From: CAVTYH01 sp963738835
GTDB taxonomy: Bacteria; Planctomycetota; Planctomycetia; Pirellulales; JADZDJ01
Direction: 5' to 3'
Length of the DNA: 64,000 nucleotides
Assembly: GCA_963738835.1 (NCBI GenBank)
Contig: CAVTYH010000005.1
Span: forward strand, 434,001 to 498,000
The notes beneath the pieces are model-generated. The model did no database searches. It was not told the origin of the DNA and saw only the letters and a list, made by a program, of their open reading frames with translations. The position numbers were made by a program, and so were the translations under genes. Shown here piece by piece: positions 27,060 to 35,736 of the stretch. Every line of letters begins with the position of its first letter. Position 1 is the first letter of the stretch.

Positions 27060-27974
27060 ATGGCAACTGTACCCCATTCCCCATTCCCCATTCCCTATTC
27101 TCCAATCGCGGCAACGCTGCGCACCTGGTGGACCATCCTCCGTATTTCGCTGGAAGAACGCCTCGTCTACCGCGGCGATTTCATGCTCGGCACGCTGATG
27201 CGGTTCCTGCCAATCGTCACGCAAATTTTTCTCTGGACCGCAGTCTTCAACGCCGTTGCTTCAACGACCGACGCCGCTGCGTCCGGCGGACCAACGACCA
27301 TTGCCGGGTACACGCGCGACAACATCATCGCCTACTATCTGCTCACCATGATCGCCCGGGCGTTCTCCAGCATGCCGGGCCTGGCCAGTGGCATTGCCCG
27401 CAGCATTCGCGATGGTTCGATCAAGAAATTCATCACGCAGCCGGTCGACATGATCGGTTTTTTGCTGCTCAGTCGCATTGCTCATAAGCTGGTTTATTAC
27501 GCGGTGGCCATCGGACCGTTTGCCCTGGTTTTCTACTTGTGCCGCGGTTATTTCACGACCGGCTGGCCCAGTCCACCGGTCTTCGCGGCCTTTATCGCCT
27601 CGTTGATCATGGCGTTCCTGCTCGGCTACTTCATGGAAACGTGCATCGGCATGATCGGCTTCTGGTTTCTGGAAGTCAGTTCGCTGCTCTTCGTCTACAT
27701 GTTGTTCAATTTTTTCCTCTCCGGCCACATGTTCCCGATCGACATGCTCGACCGCTTCCCGCTCATCGGCAACATCACCTGGGGCACTTTGGTCCGCCTG
27801 ACACCATTGCAATATCTGGCGTATTTTCCGTCGGCCGTTTTTTTAGGCATCATCCAAGGTCCCGATTTAATCCGCGGCCTGGTGATTGAATTCGCCTGGC
27901 TCGCGTTTTTCATATTTCTCTGCCGCTGGATGTACAACCGCGGTTTGCGGAGGTATTCCGCGTATGGAGGTTGA
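27060..27974 (+). CDS. ABC-2 family permease, first subunit
   Basis: Six-helix ABC-2 permease, 304 residues, pairing with the ATPase 67 bases upstream. Conserved features: RTWWTILRISLEERLVYRGDF (amphipathic lead helix), a first helix at LPIVTQIFLWTAVF, ITQPVDMIGFLLLSRIAHKL (coupling segment), and FFLSGHMFPIDMLD with the PxxML periplasmic turn. The first 15 residues (VPHSPFPIPYSP) are translated from a CCCCATTCCCCATT tandem repeat at 27070-27098, so the true start may have been altered by repeat insertion. The second permease is at 28918. Confidence 0.8.
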   Translation: MATVPHSPFPIPYSPIAATLRTWWTILRISLEERLVYRGDFMLGTLMRFLPIVTQIFLWTAVFNAVASTTDAAASGGPTTIAGYTRDNIIAYYLLTMIARAFSSMPGLASGIARSIRDGSIKKFITQPVDMIGFLLLSRIAHKLVYYAVAIGPFALVFYLCRGYFTTGWPSPPVFAAFIASLIMAFLLGYFMETCIGMIGFWFLEVSSLLFVYMLFNFFLSGHMFPIDMLDRFPLIGNITWGTLVRLTPLQYLAYFPSAVFLGIIQGPDLIRGLVIEFAWLAFFIFLCRWMYNRGLRRYSAYGG

Positions 27975-27977
27975 AAC

Positions 27978-28106
27978 GTGATACTGCCATTTCTAGACAT
28001 CGCTTTAGTGAACCAGCGCGATTTTGATAAACTTGTGGGAAGCTTTTTCGGGGCCGATCGACACGGCGCACCCAAAGGAACGATTGAGGTGATACTGTGG
28101 ACTTAA
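27978..28106 (+). CDS. Small 42-residue ORF, unknown
   Basis: Starts with GTG four bases after the permease stop region and ends TAA at 28104-28106. Sequence ILPFLDIALVNQRDFDKL then a GADRHGAPKGTIEVILWT ending. It is not a fold I recognise. It overlaps the next small ORF, whose GTG lies at 28097, suggesting translational coupling. It may be the shortened remnant of a longer protein. Confidence 0.35.
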   Translation: MILPFLDIALVNQRDFDKLVGSFFGADRHGAPKGTIEVILWT

Positions 28107-28612
28107 AGAATGATATTGAACTAGAAAATACTCGCAAGAAGCTTCGACAACTCGAGGAGATGTACCAAGAGGATTTGAACGATACCAACGAAGATGAACT
28201 TGTCCGCGAACTTATGCTGCGATCTGTCAAACGTTTAATCAATCAGCTCAAGGAAGAGATTGTACGCTACAAGCGCACCAGCCAGCGCGCCATTGACATT
28301 AAGTCGAGAGCTCTCGGACGGTTTTGCGACTCATCAACTTGGTATAATGGACACAGCCATCACTACCATCCGCCGCCGCTGGCGCCCACGCTTCAGCCTG
28401 CGAACTTTGATCGTGTCGGTCATGCTGATTTGTGTTCTGCTTGGCGCGGGGATGTGTTGGTATCGCGAGCAGGTAGCCGAATATCATCGGCAAATGGAAG
28501 TGGCAGAACGATTGAAAGCAAACGGAGCCGACGTCAAATGGGAACAGCAAACTCCATCCTGCCTCAAATGGGCGGGCGATTGCAAAGCTTGGCAACGAAT
28601 CACAGGAATTGA
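28097..28612 (+). CDS. Small coiled-coil ORF, unknown (3' end doubtful)
   Basis: Starts GTG inside the end of the preceding ORF. The first 66 or so residues are a charged amphipathic helical pair (NDIELENTRKKLRQLEEMYQ, ELVRELMLRSVKRLINQLKE) of the sort found in small antitoxin-like or leader proteins preceding HTH regulators. Beyond about 28300 the frame runs through the next gene in another frame and is unlikely to be coding, so the true end is probably near 28300 and may be hidden by an indel. No toxin partner is identified. Confidence 0.35.
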   Translation: MDLKNDIELENTRKKLRQLEEMYQEDLNDTNEDELVRELMLRSVKRLINQLKEEIVRYKRTSQRAIDIKSRALGRFCDSSTWYNGHSHHYHPPPLAPTLQPANFDRVGHADLCSAWRGDVLVSRAGSRISSANGSGRTIESKRSRRQMGTANSILPQMGGRLQSLATNHRN

Positions 28613-28901
28613 ATGCACTGGCAGTGCCGACGGGATGCAAGTTTTGAGTCTGGTTGCACAACTCCCAACGGTTACATCTCTGCGCCTGCACTATCGGCAA
28701 TACAATGAAGAAGTAATTCAACGAATTGCCGAGCAGAGGCAATTGAAATATCTAATGGTCATTAGCACCGTTGCATACTGGCCAGGTACATCCCGGGATC
28801 AAGCAGACAGATTACTGAGATCAGCCGAGGAGTTAGCTGAAAGGCTCAGCAAGAAGTTGCCCGGAGTCTCTGTTCAGCACAAAACTCGGGAGCTTTTCTG
28901 A
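28347..28901 (+). CDS. Small membrane-anchored protein of the RFSLRTL type
   Basis: 184 residues from the ATG at 28347. After MDTAITTIRRRWRP comes RFSLRTLIVSVMLICVLLGAGM, an N-terminal membrane segment typical of a large family of planctomycete proteins, then a soluble region with a weak LRR-like part (LVAQLPTVTSLRLHYRQYN). Function unknown. It is inserted between the two ABC permease genes. A TATAAT overlaps its start codon (28343-28348), probably by chance. Confidence 0.6.
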   Translation: MDTAITTIRRRWRPRFSLRTLIVSVMLICVLLGAGMCWYREQVAEYHRQMEVAERLKANGADVKWEQQTPSCLKWAGDCKAWQRITGIECTGSADGMQVLSLVAQLPTVTSLRLHYRQYNEEVIQRIAEQRQLKYLMVISTVAYWPGTSRDQADRLLRSAEELAERLSKKLPGVSVQHKTRELF

Positions 28902-28917
28902 CGATTGAAGACACCCC

Positions 28918-29737
28918 ATGCACCGTGCCTCCTACCTCCGCGTCTTTCTCACCTTCGCCCGCAATAGTCTGGTGCGGAACATGATGTTTCGCGCCAACTT
29001 CATCATCGAGTGCATTTCCAGTCTATCGTGGATGCTGATGAACATCGGGTTTTACATCCTCGTGTTCAGCTACACGAAGATGCTGGCGCGCCGGTTGGGG
29101 CAAGTTCGAGTTTTTTGCATTCCTCGCAACCACGCTGTTTGTAAACAGCCTGGTGGAAGTTTTCTTCATGCCCAATGCCGAGGAGTTTAGCGAGTTGGTG
29201 CGCACTGGCGGGCTCGATTTTGCGCTGCTCAAGCCCATCGACACGCAGTTTTTGGTGTCGCTGACCAAAGTCGATTGGTCGGGCTTGTCGAACTTCTTTT
29301 TCGCTGCTGTGCTGTTGGGGTATTCGCTGGTGAAAATGGATTTCACGCCCAGCCTAGTGCAGATTGTCCTGTACCCCATTTACGTTTTGTGCGGCGTGAT
29401 GATTTTGTACAGCCTGATGACGGCGCTGGCGGCCACCAGCGTGTGGCTGGGACGCAATCAGACGCTGTACGATTTCTGGTTCTACATCACCAATTTTTCG
29501 CGCTACCCGATGGAAATTTACGCCGGGCCCTGGGGCGGCCCGCTGCGGATGATCTTCACGTTTCTGATTCCGGTAATGGTCGTCGTGAACGTGCCGGCCC
29601 GCCTGATGGCCAAGCCGCTATCGGCGGAAAATTGGTGGTTAGCCGGCTTCGCACTCTTGGCCACCGCCGGCAGCATTCTCGGCTCCCGCTGGCTGTTTCA
29701 GCGCTCGCTGGAAGCCTACCGCAGCGCCAGCAGTTAG
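28918..29737 (+). CDS. ABC-2 family permease, second subunit (one indel)
   Basis: Second permease of the exporter (COG3694-like). About 272 residues once one extra base near 29092 is removed, which joins the frame LVFSYTKML to WGKFEFFAFLATTLFVNS. Six hydrophobic segments; characteristic features are MFRANFIIECISSLSWMLMN at the N-terminus, FSELVRTGGLDFALLKPID (coupling segment matching ITQPVD of the first permease) and the C-terminal WLFQRSLEAYRSASS. Together with the ATPase at 25985 and the permease at 27060 it should form a heterodimeric exporter. The three genes are normally contiguous; here 0.9 kb of small genes separates the permeases. Confidence 0.82.
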
Positions 29738-29908
29738 TTCACCACAGAGACACGGAGATCACGGAGAACCAATTCGAATATGGAAGCCAGGAAATCAGGA
29801 ATTCCATAACAAAAATCCGAGCAAGGTACCAGCCAATCTACTCTCCTGGATTCCTGGTATTCTTATCGATCTTCTGCCTGCTCTGTGCCTCCGTGTCTCT
29901 GTGGTGAA
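29738..29908. repeat. Inverted pair of 'accacagagacacggag' repeats
   Basis: CACCACAGAGACACGGAG begins right at the permease stop and the reverse-complement form CTCCGTGTCTCTGTGGTG lies near 29889-29906. They enclose about 120 bases without a gene. Same family as at 15.9 and 20.9 kb. Confidence 0.7.
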
Positions 29909-30020
29909 TCTGCCGCTGCCGGGCACCGGAACTTTCCCTCTGCCACCGGGTTTGATCCATTAGCCGCGGTGCCTTTTGCACCGCGGCAAGAAGGCTAATC
30001 CGGGCGAGGAGAAGCTTGAT

Positions 30021-30970
30021 ATGTTCCAGGCGAGGACGGGGAGATTCTGTATTTTGGTGCGCTGACCAGCTGCGCGGCCGTCGGTGTATTGGCGTTGCTA
30101 ACCGCGGGTCGGGCAGCACTGGCGGCGGACGACGGTGCCGGCCGCGAGAGAAAGTTCGATACCAAAGCATGGCAGGAATTGCAGGATAAATTCGATGGTC
30201 CGCGCACAGATCGCCGCGATGATATTCGCGGCCCGGCCGATCGACCCATGCGCGACGGACCGATGAACGATTTTCGTCGCGGACCGCCAGATCGAGGCGC
30301 TGACGCACCAACAGCCCGAGGCGAGCGCGGCAATCGTGAATCTTTCGGTGAAAGAATTCGCCGCGGCGGCGCCGACCTGGCGCGCGGCTGGGGGAACTGG
30401 ATTCGTGATTGGTCCGGCTGGGGACGCGATGGAAGCGGCCCAGGTCGAAGGCCAGCCTTTGCCCGCCGTGGTCCACCGCCAGGCCGTGGACCGCAATTTG
30501 CGCGTCGTGGTCCGCCAGCAGGACGCGGACCCGATTTCGCGCGGCGTGGACCACCTCCAGATCGCAGTCCTGAATTCGCTCGCCGTGGGCCGATGGGCCG
30601 CGGACCAGCGTTTGATCGTGGCGGTCCGCCAGAGCGTGGCCCTGCATTTGGCCGTGGCGGTCCACAAGATCGTGGTCCCGATTTTGCGCGGCGTGGGCCG
30701 CCAGATCGAAGTCCGTCCGATTCCGCACGTGACGATCGCCGTGGACCACGAAGTTTTGGACAAATGGGCTTTGGCCCCATGGGCCGTGGTCCAGATTCGG
30801 CAAGGCGCGATGCTGGTCCCCGTGGTGGCGATCGTTTCGCCGCCGATCGCGATCGTGGCTCGCGAGATGGTGACGGTGAATCCGCCACTGCTCGTCGGCT
30901 GGATGAGCTCGAACAGGAAATGAAAACGTTGATTCGCGAAATCGGTTATCTGCGCGATTCACGCCGTTAA
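30021..30970 (+). CDS. Secreted Arg/Gly/Pro repeat protein
   Basis: Low-complexity protein built of about ten copies of a FARRGPPPGRGP-like 10-13 residue unit between 30480 and 30760, then a polar tail ending in a short coiled coil (RRLDELEQEMKTLIREIGYL). A signal peptide is visible just before it (FGALTSCAAVGVLALLTAGRAALAADD). I place the start at ATG 30021, behind GAGGAG at 30005-30010; this needs one indel near 30045. The opposite strand also has long open frames here because of the base composition, but only the plus frame has the signal peptide and the coiled-coil end. Probably an extracellular or periplasmic disordered protein; function unknown. Confidence 0.55.
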
Positions 30971-31043
30971 CGATCATGCCTCGCGGAAAGTGAGGCCAAC
31001 GAACGTCGGTTGCACGGATCAGCCCGGTACGGGCAACCGATCA

Positions 31044-31078
31044 GACCCCGGTGGGCGCCTTCGGGACCCACCGGGGTC
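31044..31078 (+). terminator. Strong GC hairpin, terminator-like
   Basis: GACCCCGGTGGG (31044-31055) pairs perfectly with CCCACCGGGGTC (31067-31078); 11-base loop; followed by GCTTTGTTTG. Likely ends the transcript of the Arg/Gly/Pro repeat gene. Confidence 0.6.
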
Positions 31079-31240
31079 GCTTTGTTTGCGGAATTGCGCC
31101 GCGACGGTTGCACGCGCACGACACACTACAAATTCTGCCGCCGGCATACTACGCTACGGATGTCGCCGGCAATGGCCGCGAACGTGACCGGGACGCTTTG
31201 GAACTTGGAAGATCTGTGCGACCAAACGATGGGATGAGAC

Positions 31241-31522
31241 ATGAATCGCCTTCAGCCAACCGAAATCGTTTTAACTGGCCAATGGATCGAAAGCTGCAAT
31301 CAAGTAATTGGCCACGATGTGTGTCAACGGATTAACTGGCTGATTGATTCTCAGCTCGAAAGTATTGCGATCGATTCATCCGGTTGGGATAGGTTATACC
31401 GCGACCCAAGTGATGGCCGGCTGTGGGAACGAACGTATCCGCATAGCGAAATGCACGGCGGTGGGCCGCCACAGCTCAAAATCATCGCCCCCGAAACAGC
31501 GGCACAAAAATATGGTCTCTAA
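31241..31522 (+). CDS. Imm27-family immunity protein
   Basis: 93 residues. Matches the immunity protein 27 pattern: LTGQWIESCNQVIGHDVCQRI, then the hallmark SGWDRLYRDPSDGRLWE and YPHSEMHGGGPPQLKII. Members of this family neutralise polymorphic toxins. No toxin gene is adjacent; the neighbours are a secreted repeat protein and rpmF, so this is an orphan immunity gene (or protects against toxins of competitors). Start ATG at 31241. Family call is from recall of the motif set. Confidence 0.72.
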   Translation: MNRLQPTEIVLTGQWIESCNQVIGHDVCQRINWLIDSQLESIAIDSSGWDRLYRDPSDGRLWERTYPHSEMHGGGPPQLKIIAPETAAQKYGL

Positions 31523-31563
31523 AACTTTCACAAACTACATCATTACCGATCTCCGCGCGCTCC

Positions 31564-31593
31564 TTGACACTTCGCCGCCCAAAGCCGTAAAGT
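31564..31593 (+). promoter_or_regulatory. Sigma-70-like promoter for rpmF
   Basis: TTGACA at 31564-31569, an 18-base spacer, and TAAAGT at 31588-31593 (four of six to consensus). About 85 bases of leader then precede the rpmF ATG. Confidence 0.5.
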
Positions 31594-31684
31594 GTTGGGT
31601 TTCCATGCTGTGGCCGGTCGCATGGGAAGGTCACAAAACACTGCACGGAAACGGCCGCAAAGCGTTTGACGATAGGAACTTAAC

Positions 31685-31864
31685 ATGGCCGTCCCCAAGC
31701 GACGACAATCGAATCAGAAAACCGGCACCCGCCGGGCTCACGATCACAAAACGCCCAAGCAGCTCACTTACTGCCCCCAGTGCAGCTCGGCGGTGCCCAC
31801 GCACACCATCTGCCCCAAGTGCGGGCATTACATGGGGCGCACGGTGGTAGAGACCGAAGAGTAG
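31685..31864 (+). CDS. rpmF: 50S ribosomal protein L32
   Basis: 59 residues, standard for bL32. Begins MAVPKRRQSNQKTGTRRAH, the near-invariant L32 start, followed by YCPQC and ICPKCGHYMG, so this is the zinc-binding (four-Cys) form. It precedes fabD by about 220 bases; the usual plsX and fabH neighbours of the rpmF-fab cluster are missing here. The intervening 31865-32081 holds only short ATTCGAATGACC-type repeats. Confidence 0.95.
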   Translation: MAVPKRRQSNQKTGTRRAHDHKTPKQLTYCPQCSSAVPTHTICPKCGHYMGRTVVETEE

Positions 31865-32081
31865 TCGCATCGGCGATTGGCCGTGGCGAATGAAGACCGT
31901 AGCGCCGCCGCGAAATTTGAAGCTCGCACACGAAGTGGCGGAGCTAAATTCGAATGACCCGTGAAGTTTGAAGCTCCAAATTCCAAACGCTTGGGATAAC
32001 GCCGATAAGATTGCTGGGCATCTAGTTTCGAATTTGGGAATTGGAATTTCATTCGTCATTCGAATTTCGTCATTCGAGCTT

Positions 32082-32985
32082 ATGCCGACAGCATTTCTCT
32101 TTCCCGGTCAAGGCGCCCAGTCGGTCGGCATGGGGCGCGAGTTGGCGGCGTCGCTGCCGGCGGCGAAGGAGCTGTTCGATCGCGCTGAAAAGATTCTCGG
32201 TTACGATCTCGCGCAGATTTGCTTTGAAGGACCGGCGGAGAAATTAGATTCGACGGAATACAGCCAGCCGGCGCTGTTTGTCACGTCGCTGACAGCGATG
32301 GAATCGCTGAAACAGAAATCGCCGGAGGTGGTTGAGAGCGTCCAGTTCACCGCCGGCCTGAGTCTGGGTGAATACACGGCGTTGGTCTTCGCCGGCGTGC
32401 TCGATTTCGAAAATGGTTTGCGAATTGTGGCCGAGCGCGGCGCAGCCATGCAGGCAGCGTCCGATGCGGTTGCCAGCGGCATGGTCAGCATTCTTGGCTT
32501 GGAACGCGAGCATGTCGAACAGTTGTGTCGCGAATGTTCGCAGGGCGAAGTGCTGCAAGTGGCGAATTTGCTCTGCCCGGGCAATATCGTCGTTTCGGGA
32601 ACAAAATCCGCGTGCGAACGTGTGGCACAAGCCGCCGACGCTGCTGGGGCGATGAAAACCATTCCACTCGCCGTGGCGGGCGCGTTTCACACTTCGATCA
32701 TGCAACCGGCGGTGGAACGCTTGTCGGCGGTATTGAAGAATGTTCAATTGCGAAAGCCGCGAATTCCGGTTGTTTCCAACGTCGACGGCAAGCCGCATGA
32801 CGATCCGAAAGAGATTCGCCAACTGTTGGTGCAGCAGGTTGTCCAACCGGTGCGCGTGGGAAGATTCAATGCGCTGGCTGATTGCCCAGGGGGTCGATTG
32901 CGTGTATGAAGTGGGCCCAGGCCGCGTGCTCCGCGGATTATTGAAACGGATTGACCGCAAGTTGAAATGCGAGGGGACGGAATAG
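32082..32985 (+). CDS. fabD: Malonyl-CoA:ACP transacylase (one indel)
   Basis: Transfers malonyl from CoA to acyl carrier protein. About 300 residues after removing one extra base near 32860. FLFPGQGAQSVGMG at the start, nucleophile Ser in GLSLGEYTALV (GxSxG), AERGAAMQAA with the malonate-binding Arg region, and catalytic His in VAGAFHTSIM. The far C-terminus in the next frame reads VYEVGPGRVLRGLLKRI, the expected ending. First of the rightward fatty acid genes fabD, fabG, acpP, fabF. Confidence 0.93.
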
Positions 32986-32990
32986 CAAAA

Positions 32991-33081
32991 AATGACCAAT
33001 GACCAAATCTCAATGACCAATGAAGCAGGCTTAGGCTACCTCCGCCGTGCATTGGTCATTGGTGCTTGGTCATCGGTCATT
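32991..33081. repeat. Empty inverted-repeat element of the 'aatgaccaatgacc' family
   Basis: Arms of 32 bases at 32991-33022 and 33050-33081 pair in 27 of 32 positions, with a 27-base loop. Located between fabD and fabG. The 3' arm shares the sequence CCGTGC then ATTGGTCATTGGTGCTTGG with the arm at 49598-49627. Confidence 0.8.
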
Positions 33082-33098
33082 GTAATTGAGGAGTTTCG

Positions 33099-33872
33099 AT
33101 GAGCACTGATCCAATGACGCCACGCTTAACCGTTGATCTTTCCGGCCAAACCGCGCTCGTCACCGGCGCGTCGCGCGGAATTGGCCGAGCGATCGCAATT
33201 GCCTTGGGGCGCTACGGCGCGAAAGTGGCCTGCGTGGCGCGCGACACCGGCAAGCTGGCGGAGACCGTGGCGGCCATTACCGGCTCCGGCGGTCAGGCTG
33301 AGGCTTTTGCTTGCGATGTCACTAACGGCGGCGCCGTGCAAGAGCTGGTGGAATCGATCGCCGAAAAATGGAGCCGGCTAGATATTTTGGTGAACAACGC
33401 CGGCATTACCCGCGACACGCTGTTGCCGCGAATGGGCGACGATCAATGGGACGACGTAATTAACACTAATTTGCGCGGCGCTTTCTTATTCACGCGGGCT
33501 GCCACGCGTCCGATGATGTCGCAGCGTTATGGCCGGATTATCAACATTTCCAGCGTCTCAGGGCTCATCGGCAACGCTGGCCAGGCCAATTACTCAGCAT
33601 CAAAAGCCGGACTGATTGGTTTCACACGCACGGTTTCCAAAGAACTGGCTGGACGAAAAATTACCGTGAACGCCATTGCCCCGGGCTTCATCGAAAGCGA
33701 AATGAGCGCTGCCCTTGGTGCCGCTTTGCAAGATCAAGTGAAAGTGCGCATTCCGGCCAAGCGGTTGGGCACGCCGGAGGAAGTGGCCGATGTCGTGCTG
33801 TTTTTAGCCTCGCCAACCAGCAGTTACATCACGGGGCAATGCCTGACGATTGATGGAGGACTTACGGTGTAG
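33099..33872 (+). CDS. fabG: 3-oxoacyl-ACP reductase
   Basis: NADPH-dependent SDR reductase of fatty acid elongation. 257 residues. TGASRGIGRAIA cofactor loop, NNAGITRD, catalytic ISSVSGLIGNAGQANYSASK with Ser-Tyr-Lys, and the terminal SPTSSYITGQCLTIDGGLTV. Start ATG at 33099, 17 bases after the repeat element. Confidence 0.94.
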   Translation: MSTDPMTPRLTVDLSGQTALVTGASRGIGRAIAIALGRYGAKVACVARDTGKLAETVAAITGSGGQAEAFACDVTNGGAVQELVESIAEKWSRLDILVNNAGITRDTLLPRMGDDQWDDVINTNLRGAFLFTRAATRPMMSQRYGRIINISSVSGLIGNAGQANYSASKAGLIGFTRTVSKELAGRKITVNAIAPGFIESEMSAALGAALQDQVKVRIPAKRLGTPEEVADVVLFLASPTSSYITGQCLTIDGGLTV

Positions 33873-33928
33873 GGAGAAAATGGCGAATGACGACACCAAG
33901 TGGCAAAGCTAAACTCGAATGACGAAAG

Positions 33929-34000
33929 AATGACCAATAACCAAATCCCAATGATCAACTTGTCGCGCGGCACGATTTTGGTCATTGGTGCTTGGTCATT
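33929..34000. repeat. Second empty inverted-repeat element of the 'aatgaccaatgacc' family
   Basis: Degenerate 5' arm at 33929-33958 and 3' arm TTGGTCATTGGTGCTTGG onwards at 33978-34000, loop about 19 bases, between fabG and acpP. The 3' arm is identical over 23 bases to part of the arm at 49604-49626. Confidence 0.7.
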
Positions 34001-34076
34001 TGGCGAATCGTGCTTGGCTAAAGGAAAAAATCGCCGTGGGGGTCGTATTTACAGGCTGGGCCAAACCCGGTATATC

Positions 34077-34106
34077 TTGACTTTTCGACAGCAAACTCTC
34101 TATCTT
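34077..34106 (+). promoter_or_regulatory. Sigma-70-like promoter for acpP
   Basis: TTGACT at 34077-34082, 18-base spacer, TATCTT at 34101-34106. About 115 bases before the acpP start. Consistent with separate high expression of ACP. Confidence 0.45.
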
Positions 34107-34228
34107 CCAACGACTTACCCAGCTTGTACCGTTTTCCGGGCATTGTTATCAAGCATTAGGACCGGAAAACCCACTGGATTTAAGGCTGGGATTCACGAAT
34201 TATTGATTGCGGCAGGAGGATTCTTAAC

Positions 34229-34465
34229 GTGGCAACTGTTTCTGAACGTGTCATGGATATTGTGGCCACGCAATTGGGCGTGAGCAAAGAACAGATTACG
34301 CCCGAGACGAACTTTGTAAACGACCTGGGCGCCGATTCGCTCGATCAGGTGGAGTTGGTGATGGAGCTCGAAGAAGAGTTCGACATCAACATTCCGGACG
34401 ACGCCGCCGAGAAGATTCAAACCGTCGGCCAGGCGATCGAGTACATCGAGAAGGCGCAGTCGTAA
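34229..34465 (+). CDS. acpP: Acyl carrier protein
   Basis: 78 residues. Phosphopantetheine attachment Ser in LGADSLDQVELVM, acidic helix II, normal ACP length. GTG start at 34229 with AGGAGG at 34214-34219. Followed after 16 bases by fabF. Confidence 0.96.
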   Translation: MATVSERVMDIVATQLGVSKEQITPETNFVNDLGADSLDQVELVMELEEEFDINIPDDAAEKIQTVGQAIEYIEKAQS

Positions 34466-34481
34466 GAATCGGCGCTTTGCC

Positions 34482-35736
34482 ATGAACCGACGTGTTGTCG
34501 TCACCGGCCTGGGGGCCGTCACCTCACTAAGCCACAAGGTGGAAGATCTCTGGCAGCGCATTCTGCGCGGCGAGAGCGGCATCCGCCGTCTGCGCTTGTT
34601 CGATACCGAGCGACTTCAAGGTGAAGTTCGGCGGCGAGGTGGTCGATTGGGCGCCCACCGAGGAATACGCCTCCGCCAAGGAAATCCGCCGCATCGACCG
34701 GTTCACGCAATTTGCACTGGTCGCCGGCATTGATGCTGTGCGCCAAAGCGGGCTCGATTTCGCCAAAGAAGACGCCTTCCGCTGCGGTGTGATCTTGGGT
34801 TCCGGCATCGGCGGGCTGCACGAGATCGAAGAACAACTCGAACGGCTGCTAATGAAGGGACCAGATCGGGTTTCCGCTTTCCTGGTGCCCAAGATGATGG
34901 TCAACGCGGCCAGCGGGCATTTGTCGATTGTCTACGGCTTGCGCGGCCCAAACACGGCCGTAGCCACCGCCTGTGCCAGCGCGGCCAATGCCATGGGCGA
35001 CGCTTTCCGCACCATCCAACGCGGCGAGACAGATGTGATGATCACCGGCGGCGCAGAAGCCGCCATCACGCCCATGAGCATCGCCGGATTTTCGAACATG
35101 AAGGCACTATCGGAACGCAACGAAGAACCAGAAAAAGCCAGCCGGCCGTTCGATAAAGACCGCGATGGTTTTGTGCTCAGCGAAGGCGCCGGGGTTATGG
35201 TCTTCGAAGAATACGAACATGCCAAACGGCGCGGAGCAAGCATTTTGGCCGAAGTGCTCGGCTACGGCGCCAGCGCCGATGGCGGGCACATCACCCAGCC
35301 CGATGAGCACGGCACCGGCGCCGCAAAGGCCATGGAACGAGCCCTGGCCGACGCTCAAATGAATGCCAGTGAAGTCGGCTACATCAACGCCCACGGCACC
35401 AGCACGCCGCTGGGCGACGCGGCGGAAACTCGGGCAATCAAAACCATTTTTGGCGATCACGCTCGGCAAGTCAGCATTTCCAGCACGAAGAGCCAAATCG
35501 GTCATTTGCTGGGCGCTAGCGGCGGCGTGGAATTGATTTTCACCGTGCTGGCACTGCGTGACAGCATGATTCCGCCGACGATTAATCTCGACCAGCCCGA
35601 TCCGGAGTGCGATCTCGATTACACGCCCAAAAAGGCCCGCCAACGAAGGCTGAAAGCCGCAATGAGCAACAGCTTCGGCTTCGGCGGCCACAATGCCTCG
35701 CTGATCGTGGGGCAGCTACGCAACGGGAAATCATAG
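34482..35736 (+). CDS. fabF: Beta-ketoacyl-ACP synthase II (one indel)
   Basis: Elongating condensing enzyme. About 417 residues after removing one extra base near 34606, which joins RRLRLFDT to SDFKVKFGGEVVDW. Catalytic triad intact: Cys in VATACASAANAMGDAF, His in INAHGTSTPLGD, His in STKSQIGHLLGA. Also FGFGGHNASL at the end. Contrast with the homologue at 37193, which lacks two of these residues. Confidence 0.94.

Noticed and set aside
28343..28349. TATAAT overlapping an ATG as a promoter
   Set aside because: A -10 box that contains the start codon cannot serve that gene; no alternative start just downstream fits.
30480..30760. CRISPR-like regular repetition
   Set aside because: The periodicity is a protein-coding tandem repeat without spacers of constant length or palindromic repeats; no cas genes are nearby.
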